A stretch of 64,000 bases of DNA from Brevundimonas goettingensis (lineage in GTDB: Bacteria; Pseudomonadota; Alphaproteobacteria; Caulobacterales; Caulobacteraceae). Made by a program: the position numbers and the translations under genes. The notes beneath the pieces were generated by a model, which was not told the origin of the DNA, made no database searches, and saw nothing but the letters and a program-made list of their open reading frames with translations. Shown one piece after another: positions 1 to 8,427 of this stretch. The stretch spans positions 667,001-731,000 of the forward strand of contig NZ_CP062222.1 of assembly GCF_017487405.1 (NCBI RefSeq), given 5' to 3'. Every line of letters begins with the position of its first letter. Position 1 is the first letter of the stretch.

Positions 1-1
1 G

Positions 2-1498
2 GCCAATATCCAGAGCCTCGCCGGCCATCTGGGGGTGACAACGACCGAGGCCGCCTGGCTGCCGGTGGTCTTCATCATGACCAACGCCTGCATGAACCTG
101 ATCCTCGTCAAGTTCCGCCAGCAGTACGGGCTTCAGCCGTTTACCCGCATCATTCTGGGCATCTTCGTGCCCGTCTCGATCGCCAATGTCTTCGTCACCA
201 GCTTTGAATCGGAACTGGTGACCCGAGCCGTAGCGGGCATCTGCGGCGCGGGCATGTCGACGCTGGGCTTCCTCTACATCATCCAGGCCTTCCCCGCCGC
301 GCACCGGCTCAAGGGGCTGATCGTCGGGATTGGCCTGTCCAGCTTCGCCGTGCCGATCGCCCGGATCGTCTCGACCCATCTGCTCGACATCGGCGACTGG
401 CAGGGGCTCAACCTGTCGCAGCTGGGGCTGGCCCTGCTGTCCCTGGCCGGGATATTCGCCCTGCGCCTGCCGCCGTCGCAGCGCATCGACGCCTATCAGC
501 CGCTCGACTTCCTGACTTTCGCCCTGTTCGCCCCGGGCATCGCCCTGCTGTGCGCCGTGCTGGGTTTGGGCCGCTACGTCTGGTGGACCGAGGCGACCTG
601 GATCGGCTGGGCCCTGATCGGCTCGATCCTGCTGCTGGCCACGGCCATGATCATCGAATTCTATCGAAAGCGCCCGCTGATCGACCTGCGCTTCCTCGGC
701 GGCGGCGACCTGATCCGGCTGATCCTCGCCATCCTCCTGCTGCGCGTCGTCCTGTCGGAGCAGACCTCGGGCTCGGTCGGCTTCCTGCAGCAGATGGGCC
801 TGGGTCTGGAGCAGATGCGTCCGCTTTTCTGGGTGGTCCTGATCGCGATGATGGCGGGGACGGCGACCAGCGCCCTGACCCTGAACATGGCCAAGCTCTA
901 CAAGCCCATCGCCATCGCCCTGGCCCTGATCGCCGTCGGCGCCTACATCGACAGCCACGCCACCAGCCTGACCCGGCCGGTCAATCTCTACTTCAGCCAG
1001 GCCCTGCTGGCCTTCGCCTCGGCGCTGTTCATCGGCCCGGCCCTGATGATCGGCATCACCCAGGTCCTGACCAGGGCGCCGCAGAACCTCGTCAGCTTCA
1101 TCGTCACCTTCTCGGTGATCCAGAACGTCGGCAGCCTGGCAGGCACCGCCCTCGTCGGCTCCATCGAGACGATCCGTGAGAAATTCCACTCCAGCCAGAT
1201 CGCCGAGACCGTCAACATGGGCGACCCGGCCACCGTCCTGAGGCTGCAACAGCTGGGCGGCGCCTATGCTCGGGTTCAGAACGACCAGATCCTGCGCTCC
1301 GGCGACGGGGTCAGCCTGCTGACCCAGCAGATCACCACCCAGGCCCACGTCCTCGCCTACAACGACGTCTTCCTGCTGATCGCCCTGGCGGCCGCCGCCG
1401 GCTGCCTGTGGACCACGTTCGTGCACTTCCGCCCCAGGATCAAGGCGCACCGCGCCGCCGCCCGCGAGGCCGCTGAAGCGGCCGCCTCCGCCCACTGA
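2..1498 (+). CDS. MFS multidrug exporter, DHA2/EmrB-like (5' end outside window)
   Basis: Inner-membrane proton-driven exporter of the drug:H+ antiporter DHA2 type. The reading frame is open from base 2, and the residues before the internal GTG at 35 (ANIQSLAGHLGV) continue the usual EmrB N-terminal pattern, so the true start lies upstream of the window. About 500 residues are visible, with many hydrophobic segments and the family's typical C-terminal stretch QAHVLAYNDVFLLIAL near the last membrane helix. It ends 32 bases before a HlyD/EmrA-type adaptor on the same strand, which fits a tripartite efflux pump; the outer-membrane channel would be upstream or elsewhere. Substrate cannot be told from sequence. 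Confidence 0.85.
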   Translation, partial: ANIQSLAGHLGVTTTEAAWLPVVFIMTNACMNLILVKFRQQYGLQPFTRIILGIFVPVSIANVFVTSFESELVTRAVAGICGAGMSTLGFLYIIQAFPAAHRLKGLIVGIGLSSFAVPIARIVSTHLLDIGDWQGLNLSQLGLALLSLAGIFALRLPPSQRIDAYQPLDFLTFALFAPGIALLCAVLGLGRYVWWTEATWIGWALIGSILLLATAMIIEFYRKRPLIDLRFLGGGDLIRLILAILLLRVVLSEQTSGSVGFLQQMGLGLEQMRPLFWVVLIAMMAGTATSALTLNMAKLYKPIAIALALIAVGAYIDSHATSLTRPVNLYFSQALLAFASALFIGPALMIGITQVLTRAPQNLVSFIVTFSVIQNVGSLAGTALVGSIETIREKFHSSQIAETVNMGDPATVLRLQQLGGAYARVQNDQILRSGDGVSLLTQQITTQAHVLAYNDVFLLIALAAAAGCLWTTFVHFRPRIKAHRAAAREAAEAAASAH

Positions 1499-1530
1499 TT
1501 TCCCCGAGACCCGCGCCCCCGAGACCCGTC

Positions 1531-2616
1531 ATGACCGACACCACCGCTCCCTCCGCCCCCGCACCGGCTCCCGCCGCCCCGACGAAACGCGCCCTGTTCG
1601 GCGTGATCCTGGGTCTGGTCGCCCTCGTGGGCATCGGCCTGGTGCTCTACGCCTGGAAGCTGCCGCCCTTCTCGGGCGCCATCCAGCACACCGACAACGC
1701 CTTCGTGCGCGGTCAGGTGACGATCATCAGCCCGCAGGTCTCGGGCTACGTCACCTCCGTCCATGTGCAGGACTATCAGGTGGTCAAGCAGGGTGAGCTT
1801 CTGGCCACGGTCGATGACCGCATCTATCGCCAGCAGCTGGATCAGGCGACGGCCAACCTGCACGCGGCCGAGGCGGCGCTGGCCAACTCGTCCAACACCC
1901 AGGCGTCGGCGCAAGGGACGGTCGCGCAGCGCAGCGCCTCCATCGCCTCCGCCCAGGCGGCCCTGGTTCAGGCCCAGGCCAATGCAACGCGCGCCCGAAA
2001 ACTGTTCGAAGGCGGCTGGGTCGCCCAGGCCCAGATCGATACCACCCAGGCCTCGCTGCGCGCCGCCCAGGCCGCCGTCGCCGAGGCCAACGCCCTGCAG
2101 GGCGTGGCCCAGACCGGCGTCTCCTCGGCGGTGGTCTCCAGAGGCTCGCTGGAGGCGGCGGTCGAGGCCGCCCGCGCCCAGGTCCGTCTGGCGCAGATCA
2201 ATCTGGACAACACCCGCATCGTCGCCCCCGCCGACGGCCGTCTCGGCGAGGTCGCGGTGCGGCTGGGTCAGTCGGTAGTCGCCGGCAGCACGCAGCTGAC
2301 CTCGCTGGTGCCCAACCTCATCTGGGTCAATGCCAACATGAAGGAGACCCAGCTGAAGAACATCCGCATCGGCCAGCCGGTCGAGATGACGGTCGATTCC
2401 CTCGGGGGGGCGAAGCTGCTCGGTCGCGTCGAGCGCATCTCGCCTGCGACCGGCTCCGAGTTCAGCGTCATCAAGCCCGACAACGCCACCGGCAACTACA
2501 CCAAGGTAGCCCAACGGGTGCCGGTGCGGATCGCCATCGACCCCAATCAGGAAGTGACCACCCGTCTGGCGCCGGGCATGTCGGTGGTCGCGCGGATCGA
2601 CACCTCGGGCGTCTAG
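1531..2616 (+). CDS. HlyD/EmrA-family membrane fusion (efflux adaptor) protein
   Basis: Periplasmic adaptor linking the preceding MFS exporter to an outer-membrane channel. The 361-residue protein has a short proline/alanine-rich cytoplasmic N-terminus, one membrane helix at about residues 20-42, a lipoyl-like half (GQVTIISPQVSGYVTSV), a long alanine- and glutamine-rich coiled-coil hairpin at about 105-210, the second lipoyl half (DNTRIVAPADGRLGEVAV) and a beta-barrel tail. This is the EmrA layout. It probably forms an operon with the MFS gene. Its TAG stop shares a CTAG tetranucleotide with the stop of the convergent MscS gene. Confidence 0.88.
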   Translation: MTDTTAPSAPAPAPAAPTKRALFGVILGLVALVGIGLVLYAWKLPPFSGAIQHTDNAFVRGQVTIISPQVSGYVTSVHVQDYQVVKQGELLATVDDRIYRQQLDQATANLHAAEAALANSSNTQASAQGTVAQRSASIASAQAALVQAQANATRARKLFEGGWVAQAQIDTTQASLRAAQAAVAEANALQGVAQTGVSSAVVSRGSLEAAVEAARAQVRLAQINLDNTRIVAPADGRLGEVAVRLGQSVVAGSTQLTSLVPNLIWVNANMKETQLKNIRIGQPVEMTVDSLGGAKLLGRVERISPATGSEFSVIKPDNATGNYTKVAQRVPVRIAIDPNQEVTTRLAPGMSVVARIDTSGV

Positions 2617-3668
2617 GACTTCCGGTCCGCGACGTCTTCCGGTTCGTTGTCCGGGTCGGTCGGATCGGTCTGGGGGCTCAGCAGCTCTTCCGCCGCATCG
2701 TTCGGTGCGGGCGCGGCGGTCTGCGCAGACGTGATGGGCTTCGCGGCCTCCCGTCTCGTCTTCGGCCTCGCCCAGCCGAGATGCTCCATCGCCGCTTCCC
2801 CTTCCTCGCCGAAGACGCTGCGCAGGCGGATGTCGGTCTGGGGGAAGGGGATTTCGATCCCGGCGGCGTCCAGCGCATCGGCGATCAGCCAGGTATAGGC
2901 GGCGTGCATCCCCGCCGGCCGCTTGACTGCGGCCCGGGTCGGCCAGACCACCAGTTCGAACGACAGGCCGTTCTCGCCGAAACCGACCAGCCAGACCTGA
3001 CTCTTGCGCGCCTCGGTCTCCGCAAGGGTGAAGGGGCTGGCGCGGGCGGCCTCCAGCACGGCGTCACGCACCTTCCCGCGATCGGCGCCATAGGCGACCT
3101 TGAAGGGGATGTGGATGCGGCGGGTGTCCCCCTTCAGCGTCCAGTTGGTCACCGGATCCTGGATGAAGGTCGAGTTGGGGACGATGATGTTGACGTTGTC
3201 ATTGGTGCGCAGCCGCGTCGCCCGGGGGCCGATCTCCATGATGGCGCCGCGCACCCCGCTCTCCAGCTCGACATAGTCCCCGACCGAGACCATCCGGTCG
3301 AAGATCAGGAACAGGCCCGAGACGAACTCCTTGACCACCCCCTGAAGGCCCAGACCGATGCCGATGCCGATCGCCCCGGCGAAGACGGCGATGGAGGACA
3401 GGTTCAGCCCCGCCGTGGTCAGGCCCGAGATCACCCCCAGGATGACCAGGCCGTAGGTCGAGAGTTTCTCGAGCAGATAGAGCGCCGCCGTCGACTTCTG
3501 CGACGACCGCTCGCGCAGGCCTTTCAGCCCCCGGCCGACGATCTTCGATAGAATGATCGAGGCGGCGATGATCAAGGTGCCGGTCAGCATCCCGCCCATG
3601 GTCAGGGTCGAGCCGCTGAACACCAGAAGCTTGGTGTCGTTGAGCTTCTCGAGGTCATTCAGGGCCAT
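2613..3668 (-). CDS. MscS-family mechanosensitive ion channel
   Basis: Small-conductance mechanosensitive channel that would release solutes on hypo-osmotic shock. The 351-residue protein has two or three N-terminal membrane segments. These are followed by the glycine/alanine-rich pore helix (AGAIGIGIGLGLQGVVKEF, about 98-116) and the MscS beta domain (VGDYVELESGVRGAIMEI, then RLRTNDNVNIIVPNS). A mixed alpha/beta domain and a long charged, disordered C-terminal tail (about 290-351) complete it. The family is clear; which ions pass cannot be read. The 3' end overlaps the efflux adaptor gene by 4 bases. Confidence 0.9.
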   Translation of the reverse strand: MALNDLEKLNDTKLLVFSGSTLTMGGMLTGTLIIAASIILSKIVGRGLKGLRERSSQKSTAALYLLEKLSTYGLVILGVISGLTTAGLNLSSIAVFAGAIGIGIGLGLQGVVKEFVSGLFLIFDRMVSVGDYVELESGVRGAIMEIGPRATRLRTNDNVNIIVPNSTFIQDPVTNWTLKGDTRRIHIPFKVAYGADRGKVRDAVLEAARASPFTLAETEARKSQVWLVGFGENGLSFELVVWPTRAAVKRPAGMHAAYTWLIADALDAAGIEIPFPQTDIRLRSVFGEEGEAAMEHLGWARPKTRREAAKPITSAQTAAPAPNDAAEELLSPQTDPTDPDNEPEDVADRKS

Positions 3669-3814
3669 GGGGCGTCAGCGTCCGGACAGCGGGGCGGTTC
3701 CGGCGGCATGGTCCGTACCGGCCTGCGGATTTCAATGGGGCGAACTCCTGAGCAGCGGAACGCCCAAGCGCGCCACGGGTTGAGGCCCCGAGCGTTCCAA
3801 GGGGCTGACACCGC

Positions 3815-5590
3815 GTGACACTGCAACAGGGGCTGGCGTTCGGACTGATCGCCCTGACCATCGGGGCCTTCGTCTGGGGGCGGTTCCGCTACGATCTGGT
3901 GGCGGTGGTGGCCCTGGTGCTGGGGCTGGCGGTCGGGATCATCCCGGCGGACGCGGCCTTCGACGGGTTCAAGAACGACGTCACCGTCATCATCGCCTGC
4001 GCCCTGATCGTCTCGGCGGCCTTCGCCCGGTCGGGGATCATCGAACTGGCCATGCGGCGGTTGCTGCCGCACCTGAAGACCGAGCGCAGTCAGGTGCCGG
4101 TCCTGACCGGGGCTGTGACCCTGCTGTCGATGGCGACCAAGAATGTCGGCGCCCTGGCCATCATGATGCCGGTGGCGCTTCAGGTGGCGAGGAAGACCGG
4201 ATCGGCGCCGTCGCGGCTGCTGATGCCCATGGCCTTCGGGGCGATGGCGGGCGGGATGGTGACCCTGGTCGGGACCGCGCCCAACATCATCGTCGCCGAG
4301 GTCCGCCACGAAATCCTCGGCCGACCCTTCGCCATGTTCGACTATGCGCCGGTCGGTCTGGGGCTGACGGCCATCGCGCTCGCCTTCCTGGCCTTCGGCT
4401 ATCGGCTGCTGCCGAAGAACCGGCAGGGGGCAGCGAACCTGAACGCGGCCCTGGCCGCCAACGCCTACGCCACCGAGGTCCGTGCGCCCGAGGACTGGGC
4501 CCCGGGCTCGATGTCGATCAAGGTCCTGACCGAATGCGGCGAGGGGGATGTGCGGGTCATGGCCCTGATCCGCGACGGCAAGCGCCGACCCCGCCCGCGG
4601 GGCAATACCGTCATCCGCCCCGGCGACGTCCTTTTGGTCGAGGGTGAACAGCAGGCGCTGGAGGAATTCCTCGGTCGCTCGAAGCTGAGGCTGGTGCGCG
4701 AGAACCATCCCATTGTGATGGAGAGGTCCAGCGAGGAAATCGCCGTCGTCGAGGCGGTGGTCGGCCGCAACTCCCTGTTGCAGGGCCAGTCGGTGCGCCA
4801 GTCAGACCTCTACGGCCAGCACGGCATCAACCTGCTGGGCGTGTCGCGCAGCGGCTATGAGCTGACCCAGCACCTGAGGACGGCCAAACTCCAGCCCGGC
4901 GACATCGTCCTGCTGCAGGGGGCGGAGCAGAGCCTGCCGACGGCGCTCAAGGCGCTGGACCTCCTGCCGCTCGCCGAGCGAGAGGTGCGGCTGGGCAGTG
5001 TGCGCAAACGCTTCCTGCCGGCGGTGACCCTGGCCATCGCCATGACCCTGGTCGGCTTCGGCGTCGTGCCCGTCGCCATCGCCTTTTTCGGCGCGGCGGT
5101 GGTCATCGTCGCACTCGGCGGTCTGAAGATGCGCGAGGCCTATGCGGCGCTGGACGGACCCCTGCTGGTCCTGATCGCCGCCCTGATCCCGGTCTCGGAC
5201 GCCATCCAGAACACCGGCGGGTCGGACCTGATCGCGAGCCTGCTGAGGAACGTCTTTGGCGGCATGCCGGGGGTGATCGCGGTCGGCGGCGTCATGCTGG
5301 CCTCGATGGCCGTGACGCCCTTTCTTAACAATGCCGCGACCGTGCTGATCGTGGCTCCCATCGGCGCGACCCTGGCCAGGCAGCTGGGTTTCAACCCCGA
5401 TCCCTTCCTGATGGCGGTGGCCGTCGGCGCGGCATGCGACTTCCTGACCCCCATCGGGCACCAGTGCAATACGCTGGTCATGGGCCCGGGCGGCTACAAG
5501 TTTTCGGACTATCCGAGGTTGGGGGCGCCGCTGAGCCTGCTGGTCCTACTGGCCGGTCCGCCCCTGATCCTGCTGTTCTGGCCACTCTAG
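3815..5590 (+). CDS. SLC13/DASS-type permease with two RCK_C (TrkA-C) domains
   Basis: Inner-membrane carrier of the divalent anion/Na+ symporter group (the family includes sulfate, phosphate and dicarboxylate carriers). N-terminal helices (about 1-200) and C-terminal helices (about 400-591) flank two cytosolic RCK_C regulatory domains at about 225-290 (ends in NTVIRPGDVLLVEGEQQAL) and 305-385 (contains LQPGDIVLLQGAEQSL). Conserved carrier-type repeats are visible (TLVGTAPNIIVAE; TPFLNNAATVLIVAPIGA). The start is GTG. The substrate is not determinable. A sulfate role is possible given the cys operon 1.5 kb downstream, but that is inference only. Confidence 0.88.
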   Translation: MTLQQGLAFGLIALTIGAFVWGRFRYDLVAVVALVLGLAVGIIPADAAFDGFKNDVTVIIACALIVSAAFARSGIIELAMRRLLPHLKTERSQVPVLTGAVTLLSMATKNVGALAIMMPVALQVARKTGSAPSRLLMPMAFGAMAGGMVTLVGTAPNIIVAEVRHEILGRPFAMFDYAPVGLGLTAIALAFLAFGYRLLPKNRQGAANLNAALAANAYATEVRAPEDWAPGSMSIKVLTECGEGDVRVMALIRDGKRRPRPRGNTVIRPGDVLLVEGEQQALEEFLGRSKLRLVRENHPIVMERSSEEIAVVEAVVGRNSLLQGQSVRQSDLYGQHGINLLGVSRSGYELTQHLRTAKLQPGDIVLLQGAEQSLPTALKALDLLPLAEREVRLGSVRKRFLPAVTLAIAMTLVGFGVVPVAIAFFGAAVVIVALGGLKMREAYAALDGPLLVLIAALIPVSDAIQNTGGSDLIASLLRNVFGGMPGVIAVGGVMLASMAVTPFLNNAATVLIVAPIGATLARQLGFNPDPFLMAVAVGAACDFLTPIGHQCNTLVMGPGGYKFSDYPRLGAPLSLLVLLAGPPLILLFWPL

Positions 5591-5593
5591 GCG

Positions 5594-6130
5594 TCAGATG
5601 AAGGTCGCGGTGACGACGTAATCGAAGTTGTACTGGCCGCTCGCCAGTCCGCCCGAGATCCAGACGTCCATGCCCAGGGTGAAGGTGCCGGTGCCGAGCA
5701 GACCCAGAGGCTTGAGATCGAAGCTCATGCTGGACCCAGACGGCGGCGCCGTGCCCGCGAACAGCAGGTTGCCCAGCAGGCCGCTGATGTAGAAATGGGT
5801 GATCTTCGCATTGGCGTTCGGCACCGCCTGTACCGTCACCCGCACCTGACGCAGCGCACACAGACCCTCCAGGTTGAGGAAGCCGCAGGAGATGGTGATC
5901 GTCGGCGGGGTGACCGAGGCGCTGGACAGGCGAATGGCGCTGCCGGAAGTCCGCGTGACCGCGCCACTGGTGCCGATGGTGAAGGTCGAGGCTCCGCTGT
6001 CGCGCACGATCCGCCCCAGCGCCGGCGATCCCGTCGGGCTGTAGGCGATCTGAATCTGGGCGTGCGCCGGCGCCGCGAGGGCCGAGAAGACCCAGAGCAC
6101 CGCGGCGATGACGAGAAGGCGGACGGTCAT
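5594..6130 (-). CDS. DUF4402-like secreted protein
   Basis: A 178-residue exported protein with a clear signal peptide (cleavage probably after APAHA, about residue 24). The rest is a predicted beta-sandwich ending in the DUF4402 pattern FTLGMDVWI, then GQYNFDYVVTATF. A CGFLNLEGLC segment could form a disulfide. It resembles the DUF4402 proteins at 16871 and 21076 in plan but stands alone here, without chaperone or usher genes. An AGGA ribosome site lies 6 bases before the ATG. Function is unknown; DUF4402 proteins are often assumed to be surface or pilus-like subunits. Confidence 0.7.
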   Translation of the reverse strand: MTVRLLVIAAVLWVFSALAAPAHAQIQIAYSPTGSPALGRIVRDSGASTFTIGTSGAVTRTSGSAIRLSSASVTPPTITISCGFLNLEGLCALRQVRVTVQAVPNANAKITHFYISGLLGNLLFAGTAPPSGSSMSFDLKPLGLLGTGTFTLGMDVWISGGLASGQYNFDYVVTATFI

Positions 6131-6230
6131 GGATCCTGAGCGCGTGCTGACGTCGGAGCGACCCGGACATCAGTGACACGTCATGGTTTCGGAAGTCTTT
6201 TCCGCAACCTATGACTTTAGTCGGATCGTC

Positions 6231-7259
6231 TCAGGCCGCCACGATCTCCGGCGCGGCGTCCGAGGCCCAGTCGGGGATCGGCAGGCCCTTGCCGCGCAGG
6301 AAGTCGGCGTTGAACAGCTTGGAAGCATAGCGCGCACCGGGGTCGCACAGGCAGGTGACGATGGTCTTGCCGGGGCCCAGGTCCTTGGCCAGGCGCACGG
6401 CGCCGGCCAGATTGACGCCCGCCGAACCGCCCAGCGACAGGCCTTCGTCTTTCACGAGATCGAACAGGATCGGCAGGAACTCGGCGTCCTCGATGCGGTA
6501 GGCGAAGTCGGGCGTGAAGCCCTCCAGATTGCCGGTGATCCGCGCCACCCCGATGCCCTCGGTGATGGACGAGCCCTCGGAGCTCATCTCGTTTTTGGTG
6601 AACCAGTTGAAAAGGGCCGCGCCCGCCGGGTCGGCCAGGCCGATGCGGATGTCGGGGTTCCGTTCGCGCAGATACTGGGACACTCCGACCAGCGTCCCGC
6701 CCGAGCCGACGGCGCTGACGAAGGCGTCGACCTTGCCCTCGGTTTGGGTCCAGACTTCGGGGCCGGTGGTGGCGTAGTGGGCCTCGCGGTTGGCCAGGTT
6801 GTCGAACTGGTTGGACCAGATCGCGCCGTTGGCTTCGCGCTCGTTCAGCTCGGCGGCGAGGCGGCCCGAATAGTGGACGAAGTGGTTGGGGCTGGAGAAG
6901 GGGGCCGCGTCGACCTCGACCAGACGGGCGCCCAGCGAGCGGATCGCCTGCTTTTTCTCCTCGGACTGGGTCCGGGGAATGACGATCACGACCGGATGGC
7001 CCAGCGCCGCGCCGACCAGGGCCAGGCCGATGCCCGTATTACCAGCCGTGCCCTCGACAATGGTCCCGCCGGGCCTGAGCGCGCCGGAGGCCCGCGCCGA
7101 TTGGACGATCGACAGCGCGGCGCGATCCTTGATCGAGCCGCCGGGATTCATGAACTCGGCCTTGCCCAGAATCTCGCAGCCGGTCGCCTCCGACAGACGG
7201 TTCAGCCGGATCAGCGGGGTGTTGCCGATCAGGTCGGTGACGGAACGGGTAACGGTCAC
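6231..7259 (-). CDS. cysK: Cysteine synthase (O-acetylserine sulfhydrylase)
   Basis: PLP enzyme that makes L-cysteine from O-acetylserine and sulfide in the cytoplasm. From the GTG at 7259 it has 342 residues. IGNTPLIRLNRLSE and NPGGSIKDRAA (PLP lysine about 44), EGTAGNTGIGLAL and SAVGSGGTLVGVS are the substrate- and phosphate-binding loops of fold-type II PLP enzymes. It is the last gene of the sulfate-assimilation operon, so sulfide made by the upstream genes is used here. A longer frame to 7325 exists, overlapping cysH, but its extra residues look non-homologous. A cystathionine beta-synthase-like role is less likely. Confidence 0.88.
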   Translation of the reverse strand: MTVTRSVTDLIGNTPLIRLNRLSEATGCEILGKAEFMNPGGSIKDRAALSIVQSARASGALRPGGTIVEGTAGNTGIGLALVGAALGHPVVIVIPRTQSEEKKQAIRSLGARLVEVDAAPFSSPNHFVHYSGRLAAELNEREANGAIWSNQFDNLANREAHYATTGPEVWTQTEGKVDAFVSAVGSGGTLVGVSQYLRERNPDIRIGLADPAGAALFNWFTKNEMSSEGSSITEGIGVARITGNLEGFTPDFAYRIEDAEFLPILFDLVKDEGLSLGGSAGVNLAGAVRLAKDLGPGKTIVTCLCDPGARYASKLFNADFLRGKGLPIPDWASDAAPEIVAA

Positions 7260-7305
7260 GGGAGGTCTTTCAGTAAATCTGGCAGGCGAGGGGCAGGCAG
7301 GTCGG

Positions 7306-8427
7306 TCAGGCCGCGATGGGCTCACGTCGTCCCAGATGGATGCCGCACTCGGTCTTGTCCATCCCCGACCAGCGGCCGGCGCGCGCGTCCTCGCCCTCCT
7401 GCACCGGCCGGGTGCAGGTGTGGCAGCCGATCGAGAGGTAGCCCTGTTCGACCAGCGGGTGGCGCGGCAAGGCGTGGGCGGTCAGATGGTCCTCGATATC
7501 CTCGGCGGCCCAGTCGGCCAGCGGGTTGACCCGCAGGACGCCGTCCAGCACCTCGAACGGCTTCAGGGCCGCACGGGTCGCGTTCTGATGCCGCTTGCGG
7601 CCGGTGATCAGGGCGGTGAAGCCGACGGTGGCGCGCGCCAGGGGGCGGGTCTTGCGCAGGTCGCAGCAGGCGTCGGCGTCGGTCTTCCAGAGGTCGTCCC
7701 GGGCGTCCAGATCGGCCTTTTCGGCGGCATCCGGCGTGACCAGCCGGACATCGGAAAGGCCAAGGCTTTCCGTCAGCTGTTTGCGGTACTGCAGGGTCTG
7801 GAAGAAGTGCTGACCGGTTTCGAGGAAGACCACGGGCAGGGCCGCGTCCTCCTTCGCGATCAGGTGCAACAGGGCCGCGCTCTCGGCCCCGAAGGAGGAG
7901 ATGGCGGCGGCCTTGAGGCCGAGGCTGGGGTCCAGAGCGGCCTTGAGGATGGTCACGGCATCAGCGCTCTCAAGCTCGGTATTCAGACGGTCCGCGAGCG
8001 CTTCCAGTTCGGCCTCGGTGGGGGCGATGGGGAGCTCAGCATTGGGGGCGGCCCGCGCGGCGGCGCGCCGCTCCCAGATGGTGAGCTCGGGGTCGACGGC
8101 GTCCTGATAGGCGGCGCTGAACGCACCATCCATCCGCCGCCAGGTCGCCTGATCGGCGCCGGGGTTCAGCTCGACCGCGTCGAAGCCGGTACGACGCAGG
8201 TGACGGGCTTGATCGGGCAGGACCTTGCCGGCGGCGATCAGCCGCCCCGTATAGCCCCGCTCGCGCAGGACCGAGGCCAGGGAGAAGCCGCGCCCGTCGC
8301 GGAAGGCGTCGAACTCCAGCACCAGCACATCGGTCGTCGCCGCCGCGGCTTCGACCTCCTCGAGCGGAGTGGTGACGCTAAAGCGCGGGCCGTTGTGGAG
8401 GGAGTCGAGAAGCTGCAGCTCAGGCAT
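7306..8427 (-). CDS. cysH: DUF934 domain fused to assimilatory APS/PAPS reductase
   Basis: Reduces activated sulfate to sulfite. The first ~110 residues match the DUF934 type (DVLVLEFDAFRDGRGFSLAS, then GYTGRLIAAGKVLPDQ), normally a separate small protein linked to sulfite reduction. After a linker comes a CysH domain (about 140-370) with ISSFGAESAALLHLI and VVFLETGQHF. A CC pair (ADACCDLRKTRPL), a CxxC (GCHTCTRP) and the catalytic ECGIHLG follow. The CC...CxxC set suggests a 4Fe-4S adenylyl-sulfate reductase. The ATG at 8427 overlaps the cysI stop by 8 bases; an in-frame ATG at 8445 is an alternative. Third-to-last step of the operon pathway. Confidence 0.9.
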   Translation of the reverse strand: MPELQLLDSLHNGPRFSVTTPLEEVEAAAATTDVLVLEFDAFRDGRGFSLASVLRERGYTGRLIAAGKVLPDQARHLRRTGFDAVELNPGADQATWRRMDGAFSAAYQDAVDPELTIWERRAAARAAPNAELPIAPTEAELEALADRLNTELESADAVTILKAALDPSLGLKAAAISSFGAESAALLHLIAKEDAALPVVFLETGQHFFQTLQYRKQLTESLGLSDVRLVTPDAAEKADLDARDDLWKTDADACCDLRKTRPLARATVGFTALITGRKRHQNATRAALKPFEVLDGVLRVNPLADWAAEDIEDHLTAHALPRHPLVEQGYLSIGCHTCTRPVQEGEDARAGRWSGMDKTECGIHLGRREPIAA

